DNA of 64,000 nucleotides from Floccularia luteovirens. Lineage: Eukaryota; Basidiomycota; Agaricomycetes; Agaricales; Squamanitaceae. Where the stretch lies: positions 1,178,001 to 1,242,000 of the forward strand of contig VSJF01000011.1 of assembly GCA_009739215.1 (NCBI GenBank), in the 5' to 3' direction. Made by a program: the position numbers and the translations under genes. Under the pieces are notes generated by a model. The model ran no database searches. It saw only the letters and a list, made by a program, of their open reading frames with translations, and was not told the origin of the DNA. Positions 11,731-27,200 of the stretch are shown here, piece by piece; the stretch's first letter is position 1; each line of letters begins with the position of its first letter.

Positions 11731-13679
11731 TTACGAGCGTGCTTGGAAGATTTCGAAGAACGTAGTATATTCGTCTGGCGTCATCAAATCGTGGTCCTCC
11801 TCCGTTACTTGTGAATATGGCTTGGGTGTACCATTCACTAGTGAGGCAAAATTTATTTTGCTAGGCAAAGCAGTATAGCAGAAGAAATACACACCATATA
11901 CGGTGGGGTCATCTTCTGGAGGAGGTACAACTTCTCCGATCATTACAGCATCCCCATCCACTTCAATACCACCTTCCTGTGTGTATCCATTTATCTTCGT
12001 CAACTCAGTTCCATGACCATACATATTCGTATCGCCAACTTTCGCCGCTTTCTGTTTCGCAGGTCCTTCATCTTCCTTTGATCGAGACCGTTTTCGATAT
12101 TGGTTCAGTGAGTCTAGATATTCAACGGATGGTTTCGTATCCTCATCTTCCTCTACACCAAAATCACCAAATTCGGAGCTCCCCGGGGCACTGAGACCTG
12201 TCGGGGTAGCTTGTGCAGAGTTGACCGCTGACGCAGCGAGAGATGCGTAATATTGGTCGTAGTCTAGTCATAAAAATAAATACGGTGAAGCACATTAATG
12301 TAATAATACACTTACAGTCAAGATCCGAATTCACTGCAGGTTTCACTTCTTCGACTACATTCAATATTGGCAACTCTTGTCGTGGTCCTGCAACTCCTAA
12401 TCCTTTCAAAATATCATCGTTGGAACTTGGGGGTGCTGGCCCATTCGTATTCTCCGTTCTTGCATGCTCTTTTACACCCAACGCAGTCAGGTCACCAGTA
12501 ATGGTACTTTTCAAATGCCAAGCTGGTAGTGCGTTTTGTTGTCTCTTCGCTTCTGCCTCTCTATCTCTCTCCTGCTTCCTAGTACTTTCATCCTTGTCCA
12601 TGACCATCATCACTCCGATACCTTCATCTTGCTTTTTGTTGGGATCTGAGCCGGCAACCTTTAGTCCTGAGCCTGATTGTGTTCCTTTTTGCTTGTCCGA
12701 ATCTCCTGGATTGTTTTTAACCCAAGCCGCAACATCAAAACTATAATATAATAGGAACATGAGTATGATATCATCTGCAAGTCATAACAACACTCACGCA
12801 GGAAGAACCATGGATTCGCTCTTCTGCAAACCTTCACGGATAAATCGCATTTGGTGGTTGAACCTTTGCATCCGGTCTTTACTCCCTTGCAAACTCTCCG
12901 CATTCTCGTTATCAACAACTTCTGCATGACATATTTCACATATCAATGCCCCCCGTGCAAAATCCATCAATTTATCAACTTCCAACGGTGAATATGACTG
13001 CTTGCATTGCGGACAGATGTAGCCCTTGTTGTCAAGTTCCTACAAATGTTCATTGTTTAGAATAACATGTCTCGAGGGGGGGAGATAGAAAAGAAAGAAA
13101 ATTTCGTTCACATTTCTCAGAGAAGAATCGATTATATGTCTCATCTTTGCGATTCTCCACTTGACTACATTGCAGAAATGTTCGTAGTCGATGTAGTAGT
13201 ACTGTCTTCCAACAGACCGCTGGGCGCCTTCTTTGAGCTCATTCTGACGATAGCTATATGAACCAGGACCCAAAGTAAGCTAACATATAATAGACACAGC
13301 AAAGAGGGGGGGGAGGAGTGGCACAGACACTTTGACCAAGCAATCATTTGACAGCACAGCTATGACTTTGTTCAATTCTTTGGGTTGGAGCCCCATCCTT
13401 CCCGCCAAGTCGTCGTCTTTGAGGCTATTCAGCGCAACAAAAAATTAATTATCCGATTTCATCGAAGACACAGATACACAAAGGAAGGATTAAGAAAGGC
13501 ATTAAAAAAACTGAAAGCCTTTTTGAACTGCGAAAACGGATATCACTTCTAGCCAAATATACTTACATGGGATGGCGAGCAAGCTGGTCCATGATGATCG
13601 TGTATTTGGACTCGTAAAATGCCCGGGAGACGTGCTGAACAAGGAGACGCAATGTCTCTTGATCCTCCTTGGTCGCCAT
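11731..13679 (-). CDS. tfa1: Transcription initiation factor IIE subunit alpha
   Basis: Predicted 516-residue TFIIE large subunit in six exons (13679-13567, 13424-13329, 13253-13112, 13039-12798, 12740-12316, 12263-11731), all junctions in frame. Residues 1-117 form the TFE-type winged-helix domain (DDDLAGRMGLQPKEL, then QNELKEGAQ and RQYYYIDYEHF). The zinc ribbon uses Cys126, Cys129, Cys151 and Cys154. After it come the conserved RFNHQMRFIREGLQKS helix and an acidic, disordered C-terminal half with a KRSRSK basic patch. TFIIE recruits TFIIH to the RNA polymerase II preinitiation complex. One splice donor (after LVKV) is the weak GTCTGT but gives the family sequence exactly. The 142-base first intron is longer than its neighbours. 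No frame breaks. Confidence 0.93.
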
Positions 13680-13882
13680 CAAGGTCTCCAAGGAGTGACA
13701 AACACTGTCTTTTCATCACTCAATGCATGTCGGGACTTGAAATATCATTACATAACACTCCCACTCACAAACACCGAATGTCCGCTTTCTCTTGTACACT
13801 ATCGAGTCATGAAACCAGTTCAGAGTATAGAATAATCAATAATTGGGTTAAATATCTAAGTTAGAGTCATAAGCACCATATA

Positions 13883-16800
13883 TTACCCGCGTCGTGCACG
13901 ATTTCGTCTCCTTTGTGGTGTTTCCGGACTTGGTGCATGACGCATCCTCCTACAGACAGAAACATATCAATTTTAACCCAACCAGAACCATATTTGTCAA
14001 AAACACACTTTGCACCCTTCTTTTTGGTGTGGCGATAACAGGAACAGCAAATTCAGCTTCGGGGGTTGAGGCGTTTGAAGTATCACTTGACTCGGATTCT
14101 TCCTCTTCCTCTTCCTCTTCTTGCGATCTAAGCATACATGTCAAAAACAGTTTCTACGTTCCAGAGAATGGAACCAACTCAAGTTGAGGAGTATTTTTCG
14201 ACTTCGACCGTTGTTGTCGACTGGGTTGCTTTGCGCCTCGAGTATTACTTTTTCGCGTTCTTGGTTTCTCGGTCACTGGCGGAGTCGGGGAGCTAGCATA
14301 TATTTTCAGTCTGAGAAGCTCTATAATAAGGGTCAACACACCTTGGTCGGCTTTCATCACTAGAGAGTCCACTAGGATCGTCCTCACTACAGATGAGCAA
14401 TGAACATTAACCGATATCCAACCGCAAGAAACATCATCCTAACCTAGCTTGTTCATGGTCTGTCACATCTTTGACAGGTGAAGACGACACAACCCGTGCG
14501 TCAACGCCATCTTCTGGGATATCAACTGCAATACGGTTATATATTAACTGGATTTCTTCGTCTTGATACAGATGTTCATCTAGATTTTGCAACTCTTGCT
14601 CGAATTGTTTGAAGAAACGTGTTTTGATCCGTTCAAATATTTTGCTGATAGCTGAGTTCTCGAAAGGGCGTTGCTATCGACGAGACAAAAAGTAAACGCA
14701 AGGACTACAGCTACAATGGTTAGAATGATGACATACATCCTCATGGTGGCTTAGCAGAATACTAAGCTTATGGATAGACTGGCGGTCGAGGTCACCAGGG
14801 ATCTGGATCTGTCCAAGGAACTGGCAGAGCATTTTCTGATTATCATCTGCTCGCAGTCCGCAGGTAAGATGTGCCATAATTTTTAAAACGTAGCCATAAC
14901 TTACCAGAACGATCGGAATCATAAAGAGCGACGAGGATCTCAATAGCGACATCGACTTGCGATTGTTTAGATCGCTTCGCATTGTCGTTATTTCTGAATC
15001 TGGGTTGTGAAAATCAAAGAGCAAGATAAATTCTGGAGGTCATACATTGCAACCAGTTGAGAAGGATCAATCCAACTGATCATTAACGACCCGAATTGAT
15101 ATGGTAGAATCATTTCTTGGTCTTCATCCCGTTCTTCATACATCTTTGTCATCAAATCAAAGGTAGGCATGAAGATCTATTGATAAGTGAGTTACATCAA
15201 TCATGCCAGGGACGAACGAAGAAAGAAACTAACAGATTGCATCCGGCTTTGATTGTCCGAAGATGAATAGCAATATGCTGGGAAAAAGTACGATAGACAT
15301 TGTCTCAACTCATGGTTATCCGATGTTACTGGCGAGATGTACGTCAAAGACAAGGCGGAAAGGACCTATGATAACAGGGTAAATGCGATGGATAAGAGGT
15401 ATAGTAAAATATTACCCTGGGATCTGTGATTACTCCTGATAGAAGCAATTTTGATAAGCCGGTACATATAACGGCTTGAGCAGAAACAGATTCTTCGGTT
15501 TCAAGGGTTTGCAATAAAAAGTCAATTATCCTTTTTGACTAAGGAGGTTTAGGAGTGTGCTCTGTGGCAAACAATAAATATAACGCACTATTTCCTCTGA
15601 ACGTCCAAGAAATTCTTGAACATATACAAGTAAGATATCGAAGATAATTTGTAGCACATCAACTTTCAACTCCTCAGGTGCAGTTTGCACTTGACTGAGG
15701 AATAACTGGAAGGAGTTCAAGGCCATATTCTAGGGCACACTGAGATGATCCATTTTGACAATTTAAAAAGCTATTCACCTTAGCAATAAGGCAACATAAG
15801 CCAAGGGACAGAAGTGATTTTTGTCGTATCCCAAGTTCTTTTCGTTTCACAGAGGGAATGATGAGGTCAGCGAGAACCCCTTGCAAAGTCGAGTTATCTT
15901 CAAAGTCCTATAAAGAAAAAAATTAAAAATTCAAAAAACCCAATACAAAATAACATACTCCATTGACACGCTTCAACATTGCGATACATAGCATTAAACA
16001 TCTGATGTCTATCAGGTCTGCTTCCATACGCTCTTCCTTTGTCATCATTTCGCGCTGTTTCTGGCGAAGAACTGAAGATTCTTTTATTGTAGCCTGTGTG
16101 ACATCGGATTGGGTGTCATAATTCTGTAAATTTCTTTAGCCAATCGACCATGTCATCTAAGTTGTATGTCGTTACCGGCGCAATGCCACCTTGGTTGTCT
16201 TCACCATCTCTCAGTTCAATGATTATCTCCACGACTACACGGACAAGGTCACGCTCTGATGGCATGATTTCTTTAAGAATGTCAAGGCATCTCTCGATGA
16301 GTCCTGGGGGCAACTGTGGATGTCCAAGCATATTTCCTGAGAAGGGACCAATAGTCACAACGTTAATCCTGCAAAATGAGGTCACTTACTGACGACAGAA
16401 AATATCTTTCGTCTTCCTATTTCATCCATATAATCCAGTTTCGTAGCTATACGTAACATTTCTCCGACTATGGCTTCCTTTCTCGCTAGTTCCTCTTCAA
16501 GTTCTTCAGGATCATCTGCGCCATCTTGATAATTAGTATGTCTTGCATTTTCATATTGCTGCAAGACGTCCAGTAAGGACGTTGTAAGCCTCTTGAACAT
16601 AGAATGCGAAAGCCGTCACCACAGGCAGTGACGCAGCTTCTAACACAGCCTGGTGATCCTTGTTGATACAGTCCTCGATAAAAACTGCGAGCAAGGACCA
16701 CTGATTCCGGAAGATAAGTTCTTCCAATAATCGTCTTGGGAAGCTGGATCAACATGCATAATCCAACCTGCAGGAAATCCACCCACCAGAAAAGGTGAAT

Positions 16801-18094
16801 ACGTCTCGTAAATCAGATCTTGTGACAAATACCGACAAGTACCTGCATCGACTGCCACCTGATTCTCCAGGTCCCACCACGTCGAACAAGACCAGAAAAT
16901 CGTATGAAATGCATACATAAGGCCCCCGTCATCACCTATCCATCCAAGCTCCTCTTCTCCCGCAGGTTCTGCTAAAATCATATCGAACCAACTAGTAACA
17001 AGCTTCCCAGCAGCCATTCTTACCGCAGGCTCTCTATCACCAAGGCCAGTCCCTGATAATCTTTTCTCTCTGAAAAATGGATAGTTGTCTAGGATGAATC
17101 TTATTGGCTAGGATGACGCTAGAATATACTAGTTTGCGCAGTAAAGGATCAGCATCACGCGTGCGGCTTAATACATGATCTAAAGTTGACGCAACAAGGG
17201 GTATGTTGAGTAATGCGCTGCGTCGTACCTCTCTGCGCAGTGTAAAGTCAGGTCCAATTGGGATAAGAATCTCCACTCACGCAGCAGGGTCATAGCAAAG
17301 GACATCAAGGCAGGACCTCCAAAATTGATTGTTCTCCTGTGCTGACGTCGTCTGGGTCTTCACTCCCAATGAGTTTTGATAGAGCAATAACGGCGAGCGC
17401 CCTGATGAAGGGTTCTTTGTCACAAATTCGTTCTAACAAGCTTTCGCGAAGAACCTCGTAGGTGTCTTCGCTGTTCTCGGTAAGTACTAAGATAATGAAT
17501 CTGACCTAATTTAGCACTTGCTCAAGTTCACCAAGATATGACATCATCTCGGATATTATATGTACGCATCGATATCTTGTTATCTTGTTCTTGGCAAGAA
17601 AGCCCTTGCAACAACCATCGCAGCAGTCGTGAAGTGAATCTTGAGACGAACGTTTCTTCTTCCTCATCAATGTTATCAGACTTGGCTTTCTCAGCTGCGT
17701 CTAGAGAACATGTGAGAATCGGACAACATTCCAGCATGGCCAACGCAGCACAATTAATAATGCCTCATGCGGACTGCGGACATTATAGTGAACTGCGCAC
17801 CTTTCTCATTGCAGAATTTGACATATGATCCAATGAACCTTACGATACGATCTGCAGCTACAACTCCTTTCTTCACAACGAGAACCCGGTTAACCATGTC
17901 AATACACACATTCCCAAACTCCTGCTCTCCGGATAAAACCTACTCCAGATTTCTTGGGTCTTGTGAGACACGCTACTTTGGAATGTAACTTGTACAGTGC
18001 GACACAAGTTTTTCTTGTGATTCGCCAAGGAAAACTGAGCTTGTTCGAATATGGCACCGATGTTTTCTCGAAGGGTATCCGTAGTTGGGGCCAT
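13883..18094 (-). CDS. cnd3: Condensin subunit 3 (CAP-G/Ycg1/Cnd3), many +1 breaks in the 5' half
   Basis: HEAT-repeat condensin subunit, which binds DNA with CAP-H for mitotic chromosome compaction. Recognisable order: N-terminal NHKKN..ALYKLHSKVA, VLVVKKGVVAADRIVRFIGS, RRSALLNIPL, DADPLLRKLVYSSVI, MAAGKLVTSWFD, FDVVGPGES, AVLEAASLPVVTAFAFYVQE, SPVTSDNHELRQCLSYFFPA, then an acidic, Ser-rich tail with TPKRR. The 3' exons (about 13.95-16.1 kb) join cleanly at short introns. In the 5' half the conserved protein can be followed only by skipping single extra bases near 16118, 16574, 16680, 16711, 16831, 16842, 16858, 16896, 16907, 17048, 17309, 17572, 17930 and 18004. One more may lie at the last splice junction. 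The stop at 13883 assumes the last exon reads RMRHAPSPETPQ. As written the gene would not make full-length protein. Family assignment is firm; exact structure is not. Confidence 0.85.
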
Positions 18095-18692
18095 AATTAC
18101 AAGATAGACGATGTACAGCTGTGGAATAGGAGTTCAACTTGTTGATCGAGATTGTTGACAGTTGTAATTTATTGTGGACGCGTTATTTACTCAAATCTTA
18201 TCTTATCTTATCAGGACCGAATATATTTAAATAACAGATAGAGTTGGCTTGACTACATACGTAAAAGCTAGATATCTGCAGGTATAGATATTTCCATAAC
18301 GCAAAAAATAAGATATCTGCTCGATATGTATTAGATACTTGGATGAATTTCTGTAGAGATGAGAAATGCATGCTAGAAGGATTGTTCCATGGATGGAGAG
18401 GAACACATATAATCAACGTAAACACTGTCCCTCTTTCAAAACCTGATGGTATACTGACATCTAAACGTTCCGTGGATGCTCCATCGTGAGGGTATTGCGC
18501 ACTACTAGTGACGCTTTGGTAGAGAGTTGCATAGTGCATAGAGATAGATAGGGATAGAAAGTCATGGTTGGTGATGCCTGCCATAAATCATAGATACCAC
18601 GCGCTTAAATACGCTAATCAGGCGCTTCAGTTCTTGGTCCTTGGTCTGAGTCAGCACGGGAAACGGGGTAGTCTATGACTGTGGGAGACCAA
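18095..18692. other. Intergenic, no gene supported
   Basis: AT-rich spacer upstream of the condensin gene. A minus-strand open frame at 18198-18584 resembles no family and is not called. The repeated TCTTATCTTATC stretch near 18195-18210 is simple sequence. Confidence 0.5.
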
Positions 18693-19200
18693 TCAAAAGT
18701 CAATGGCATTGAGAGCGCACGGGCCCTGGTATTTCTCCCCCTGCTGGGAGAGGCAGAACGACGTCTCTTTGGGACGTGGAATCACAACCACTGTCCCAGT
18801 CGTCGTTTCAGAGTTCACGACATTCTCTCTCCACCGCTCAACAGAGTTGACAAAAGTTTCGATAGGTGGAAGCAATGAAAGTGACAAGGAATCAACACGG
18901 GGAATTGGCTGATCATATTGATCGGTGGATGCTACGGGAATGGAGTCAAAACTCCCCTTGCCCGTTCCTTCAGTGAAAGAATCCATGTCTCGCATTAGTG
19001 GTGCACCGGGTGCTTGTATTGCATCCCGGTTGTCATCGTTGTATTGATTGGAAGGACTATACAATATAATGAGGAAAAAAATGCAACTGGAATACACAAC
19101 ATACTGTATTGTTGGTTCTGGGTTAAAAACAACGAAGACAGCATGACCTGGGTCGGGAGTTGGTAGCGAAGCGGTCCCAGAGGTGGGGGTTTGGTCTCTG
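18693..19200 (-). CDS. Hypothetical Ser/Pro-rich protein, 5' end unresolved
   Basis: A minus-strand segment with two likely exons around an intron at about 19050-19105 (GTATGTTGTG..TTGTATAG). The upstream exon codes for TPTSGTASLPTPDPGHAVF and an acceptor TTTGCCCAG precedes it. The downstream part codes for APLMRDMDSFTEGTGKGSF, PIPRVDSLSLSLLPPIETF and a C-terminus ending ALNAIDF. Composition (Ser/Pro/Thr-rich, disordered) looks protein-like, but no domain or family is recognised. The first exon could lie anywhere up to about 19.65 kb. It may be a genuine small gene or a fragment. Confidence 0.35.
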
Positions 19201-19205
19201 GGCAA

Positions 19206-19905
19206 ATATTAATTATGAAGCACAAAGTAGTGAGAACAGAGAAGCACATTTCTAGGAAGCCTTTGAGCGACAACTCGTCAAGGCCAGTCTAATATCTCCT
19301 GGCTAGTGGGGGATGCTATGGGACCCATCTGGCTGTGTCGTAGGCAGGGATTGAGTAGTTGAGGTGGAATTGATTAATCCAGTTCGTGAGAGACTCTAAT
19401 GAGGTAGAGAGGGAACACGAGGTAATAATGGAGAGAAAAGACGATGTAGAAAGCAAGAGGAACAACAACGGAGTGGAAGGAGAAAGGGTATATGAGGATG
19501 ACCCCGTTGAATAGGAAAGCCAAATGACTGCGATGAATCAGTGACGAAAGTAGTGGAAGGAAGTAAGAAGGGCAGATGTGAACTCCGACTAGACTTTGTA
19601 CCGGTATCATCGCCGTAGCACTGCCACCCTGCATTCACACGCTGGGTCAATCTTTCTCTTATATCCAGCCTGACACGTCGGCTGAGTTACAGAAATACCT
19701 GGAATTATCTAGAATCTATATACCATATGTATCCATAGTATTCCATCTTCAATCCAAATCTAATTACAATGATTAATAATTTACTGCCACTAAGTAGTTA
19801 TCAGCCACACCTCTTTATTTGGTCTTTTATTTGGATCATACGTGGCTGAGGCCCAAAGTCATCTTGTCTTTTTTGTCAAGTCACTCAACGCTAAGTACTT
19901 TCACC
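19206..19905. other. Intergenic or 5' exon region of the hypothetical gene
   Basis: Holds the unresolved 5' part of the upstream minus-strand hypothetical gene and the promoter of sec23. A minus-strand open frame at 19374-19634 is hydrophobic but lacks a convincing splice link. Nothing else is recognised. Confidence 0.4.
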
Positions 19906-22641
<2,736 letters not shown>

Positions 22642-24247
22642 GTCGTCTATCTTATCCTATAGAGTGTCTTGAGCTTGGTGTTCTACGTTCTGGTAGAATT
22701 TTATAATTACGTATAGTGTCTTGTTATCTTAAGAGTCGTCTTTCCTGCCCTTCTGCCCTATTCTTTTGGGCCCAAAACAGCGCATTATCTGCCTGACAAT
22801 GCAATTGAGTCTTATATAAAATAACCGCAAATAAAGGTCACAGTTGCCAAATTCTCTCACTGACTTGCAGGCTCCTAAAACCAGCCGCTCACTGCGTTCT
22901 ATGCTTACTAATGAAGTTCGGTTTCATCCGAACGCCAAATAAACAAATCTAGTTTGAAAACGAATGCAGTGAGCTTCGTTTGAACACAAGATTTGTTTGT
23001 TTGGTTCACGGGTACTTTAAGGCCGAACTTCATAGCAATTATAGAACGCAGTGAGAGGGCTGGTTTTAGGAACCTGACTGACTTGCAGCCTTACATAAAT
23101 AAACTTGTAAACTGTACGGATCCAGATGAGGCATTTAGGATTGAGGCATTTAACAAGACAGTTTGTATCAATGTCAAGACACATCAAACCGGGATCCATA
23201 ATTAAAACATCCGTTGATTCTCTGAACGAGGCGTCAACCCAAAAATATTCGAGCGCCTTTCAGACCCAACTTGGTCGGGAGTTATGGTTGTTATCTTTAG
23301 GCGTTGTGGCGCATATGCAAGTCCAAATGTCGTGATAACACCTCCCTCGCGGTGCGGCCCCTACTGTGTATTACAAACAATATAAAAAGCTTACGCAAGT
23401 TAACTCCCTTTATGCTTTTCTACTTTTTTTTTGCGTCAAGGATTATCCTCGGATCTTCAAATTTCAACAAATATGGACGACACTCCATCTTATCATTGAA
23501 GAGATGCAAATATCCCCGTCTTTCATTTCGGTAGCGAGAGATGAGAGACTTGTGGTAAGTCAGTACATATGTTAGTGTAAACCTTCTCTCTGCATTGGTG
23601 AATGTTCTAATTATCCCAGATTGATCCGATCTTCCGAGTTTACACACATTCTGAAATCTGAAGAGGTGGGATTGTTATGTTTCACTTGAAGTGTTTGAAT
23701 GTAGGTCCGGCCAATCAATGAAAGTTTAATTTATATATACACTCATGCTAACATCCGGCGATAGGAAGACACAATTCTGGCCAGATATCATGGAACTACA
23801 GGTAATGTGATCCAAATTTAGAGTTTCGCTTCAGAATGAGAGTGACCTTATCTAGTCTCTTGGCCCACACTGTTCTTGGCTATGTTATTTTCACATGTAG
23901 ATGCTCTGGATTCATTACCCGCAAGCGAATACTATGTATAGAAGACAAGCTTCCTTTAAACTGGAGGTTAACAACGTATATCTTACTTCGTGCCTAAATG
24001 CTTGTCAACGTACCTCAGATACGCAAGAGTATAAATATCATCCCATAAACCAGCACCACGGGATGTCAGATTACCCCTCACACGATTGCGACAGATATCG
24101 CAATCGTTTCTATTCCAGCGATTGGGAAGAAGACTTGCATACCGCATGATCCCTCCTCATTCAGTTTTCGAAGATGCTTTAAATACTAACCTGGTGTCCT
24201 CCTTACCTCCCTGCACAGACACTGGATAGTGCTGTTCACCCCTCAAG
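22642..24247. other. Intergenic region carrying a MITE
   Basis: 1.6 kb between sec23 and the first OPT gene. It contains the inverted-repeat element at 22868-23076. Open frames at 23.1-24.15 kb are short and match no family. The right end, with TTTAAATA near 24178, probably holds the OPT promoter. Confidence 0.5.
22868..23076. mobile_element. MITE, 209 bases, with 9-base target-site duplication
   Basis: The left end CAGGCTCCTAAAACCAGCC at 22868 and the right end, whose reverse complement reads CAGGTTCCTAAAACCAGCC, form terminal inverted repeats. The arms stay similar for about 90 bases inward (both contain CTCACTGCGTTCTAT, GAAGTTCGG and AACAAATCT), so most of the element can fold on itself. 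ACTGACTTG abuts both ends (22859-22867 and 23077-23085), a 9-base duplication typical of Mutator-like elements; 8 of these bases with CAGG ends would also suit hAT. No transposase is encoded. Confidence 0.85.
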
Positions 24248-27200
24248 ATGACCTCACAGGAGAAGGATGAATCCTATGCAACTGGGCTCTCGAGTATCCA
24301 ATATGATAATGGGTCCCAAGACGAAAAGGCTCTGGACCGAAAGTCAGATAGCGTCGATATCGTGGACGAAAAGGGTCTCTCGGACACCTCTTCGGATCTC
24401 GATGGGGTGGTTATGCTTAATGGCGAGCCAGTCGTCACTACCGGAAAGGACGTTTCTCGCTTCGTCGTTGATGTCAGAGACGATGGAGATTTCGCCCTAA
24501 CGTTTAGGTCTATCACTCTTGGGACTGTCTTTGCCGGTCTAGGAGCGGCTTTATGTCAAGTTGGTATTCCCGATAACAACTATCACACATTTCCTAATTG
24601 TTATGCGTTTAGATCTACCTTTTTAAACCAGTCCAGATGACTGTCTCGACAGTTTTTCTGCTCCTTTTGATTTTTTCAGCCGGTAATGCCTGGGCAGCAT
24701 TCTTCCCTCGACGTACATGGGCTAAGGGTGTGCTCTCGTTCCTCGGGCCTGTCTTCCATTTCATCAATCCTGGGCCATTCACTATCAAGGAGGTAAATTA
24801 TTCCATTGTCGATGTCGAGAACTTCTTTTTCACATTGTTTCTAGCATGCGGTGGCTTCCCTCGTTGCTTCTACAGCAGCCGGTGGTAGTTCTGCGGTCCA
24901 AAATTTCGCGGTACAACGGGTAAGTCTTCTTGGTCACCCCCACCGTCACATTGGTTCGACCGATAATTTCTACAGCTCTATTATGATACACATGTCGGCG
25001 CTACGACTGCCATTCTTGCAACCTTCTCAACAGCCTGCTTTGGGTGAGTAAGTAATTTTTATGGTTGCTCCATTATTTATCACCTATCGTCAGTTATGGT
25101 CTCGTTGGGCTGTTACGTCCTTTGACCGTTTACCCTTCTGAAATGGTGTACTGGAGTGTAAGTGGCGTTTTCTTTAAGTGGTAATCATCCATCTAATTCG
25201 ACATACAGAACTTGCCCACCGTGTCCGTTTTCCAAGGTAGGGATCCTCTGGCAACCACACGTCTTATTCTTTGCTGACACATGCTACTTATAGCTCTTCA
25301 CTTTGACACGACAGCAAACCATAAGCGTGTCAAATTGTTCTGGTCGGCTTTTGTGGGGATGTTCTGCTACGAAGTCATCCCTGCTTATATTTTCCCACTT
25401 CTTAATGGTGTGAATATATTTTGCTTGGCATCGCAAAAGGCATCGCAGAACACCATCGATATTTTCACGAATCTGTTTGGAGGAACGGACGGAAACGAAG
25501 GTCTTGGTTTGTTGAGTATATCCTTTGATTGGCAATACATCGGCTCTACGTGGGTCACCAATTATTTATAGCTTATCACCCACGTGCTCAAATAATGTGC
25601 TCCACAGTTTTATGAGTTTACCTCTTATTCAACAAGGTACTTACATATATCTGATAACCTAGTAAAGTTTCGCCACTAACTATATACATTTTGACAGCGA
25701 ACTCATGGATAGGATACACCTTATGTTATGTCTCCATAATGGCGATATACTATTCCAACACATGGGGTGTATGTTCTCATATTCACTCATGAAGTTAATC
25801 AATACTAACTGCTATCCGTTCGGTCTAGTCTCTTGCATTCCCCATGCTTTCGACTTCATTGTTCTCTGCAAATGGGTCGATTTACCACCAGTCCGCTGTA
25901 TTTGGAACCACATTCACACTCAACCAAACCGCACTCGACGAAGTTGGACTTCCAGCTTTGACAGGTTCGAATGCTTGGTCTAATTTGACCGCTAACCTTG
26001 CAGTAAGGTTTGCCATGCTATCTTTTCTCTGTTAGATGCTCAATGCCTTGCAACCTAGATTGGCGGTTTAGTTGCACATGTGCTCTTGTTCTGGGGGCCA
26101 TACGCTCGAGATTCTTTCAAGCTCGCGTATAACAGGACACAACCTGATCCCCATTACCAAGTTAGTCGATCTTACCTATGTAATGAAGGTGTTCCTGATT
26201 ATGCTTCATGATAGGCGATGAAGAAATACAAAGAAGCACCTTGGTGGTGGTATGTTATACTACTGGTATTGTCATTCTTTGCCGGTGAGTAGTGCATCGC
26301 TAGGCAAAAATCTAAGAATTCACAATGACTTTCTTTACAGGCTTGATTGTGGTTTTCAAGGGTCAAACCACACTTCCCTGGTGGTCATATATCGTCGCCT
26401 TGTTGGTCGGTGCTTTCATCACGGTAAGTGGCTCTCTTAAACCGAATGTCATATATGAAGCACCAGGACTGACGACGCAATACTAGCCATTCTCAACTCT
26501 TTTGTTTGCTCGAATGGGTAACGGAATCGCGACCAACCAACTGATGAAAATGGTAGCAGGCGCGATTAACCCAGGAAAACCCGTTGCTAACCTTTATGTA
26601 TTGCAAAATCCACATTTCTTCGGGACTTACAACTAATTTACCTGTGCGCAGTTCTCCATGTGGAGCCATGATGTTGTTTCGACATCTAATTAACTTGGCA
26701 GGGGATCTTAAGATGGGGCAATATTTAAAGATACCTCCCCGTGTGATGTTTCTTACACAAGTATGGGGGACTATTCTCGGTAAGGAAACCCTCGTTCTGT
26801 TTGCGTCCGAGATCTAATATTGGTGATCGAAGGTGCGATTATCAATTACGGTGAGTTTAGATAGTACACGGATGTACTTCGCAGCAGTTTGATTGACTGC
26901 GGATTAGTTGTGATGATCTCGGTCGTGGATTCTCAACGGGATATACTGCTTAGTCCGACGGGTACTAATGTATGGAGTGGACAAGTGCCTCAAAGTTTGA
27001 ACAGCGCAGCTGTAACCTGGTCCCTGGCAAAGGAACTTTACGGGAAAAGTGGTCCATACTTCATCATTCCGTTGAGTTTGTTTATTGGAATGGTACCCAC
27101 ATTCTTCCAGTGGTTGATATGGAAGGTACCGTGACGCTTTTTACTCGTCACTAAACATAGCATTTATAGTATTTTTCTAGCGTTGGCCAGTAATTGGGCC

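Noticed and set aside
15361..15430. An apparent one-base loss at a condensin splice junction, which would have broken the +1-only pattern.
   Set aside because: Re-reading showed the donor is AGG-GTAATA, so Arg is complete before the intron and the frame is normal.
15536..15600. Another apparent frame loss in the condensin gene.
   Set aside because: Using the acceptor CTCCTTAG keeps the frame (EEI-SKRIIDFLLQ).
16709..16790. A frame change in condensin between FTFS and DDYWKNLS.
   Set aside because: A 54-base region with GTGGGT donor and CCCAAG acceptor acts as an intron and joins the two in phase.
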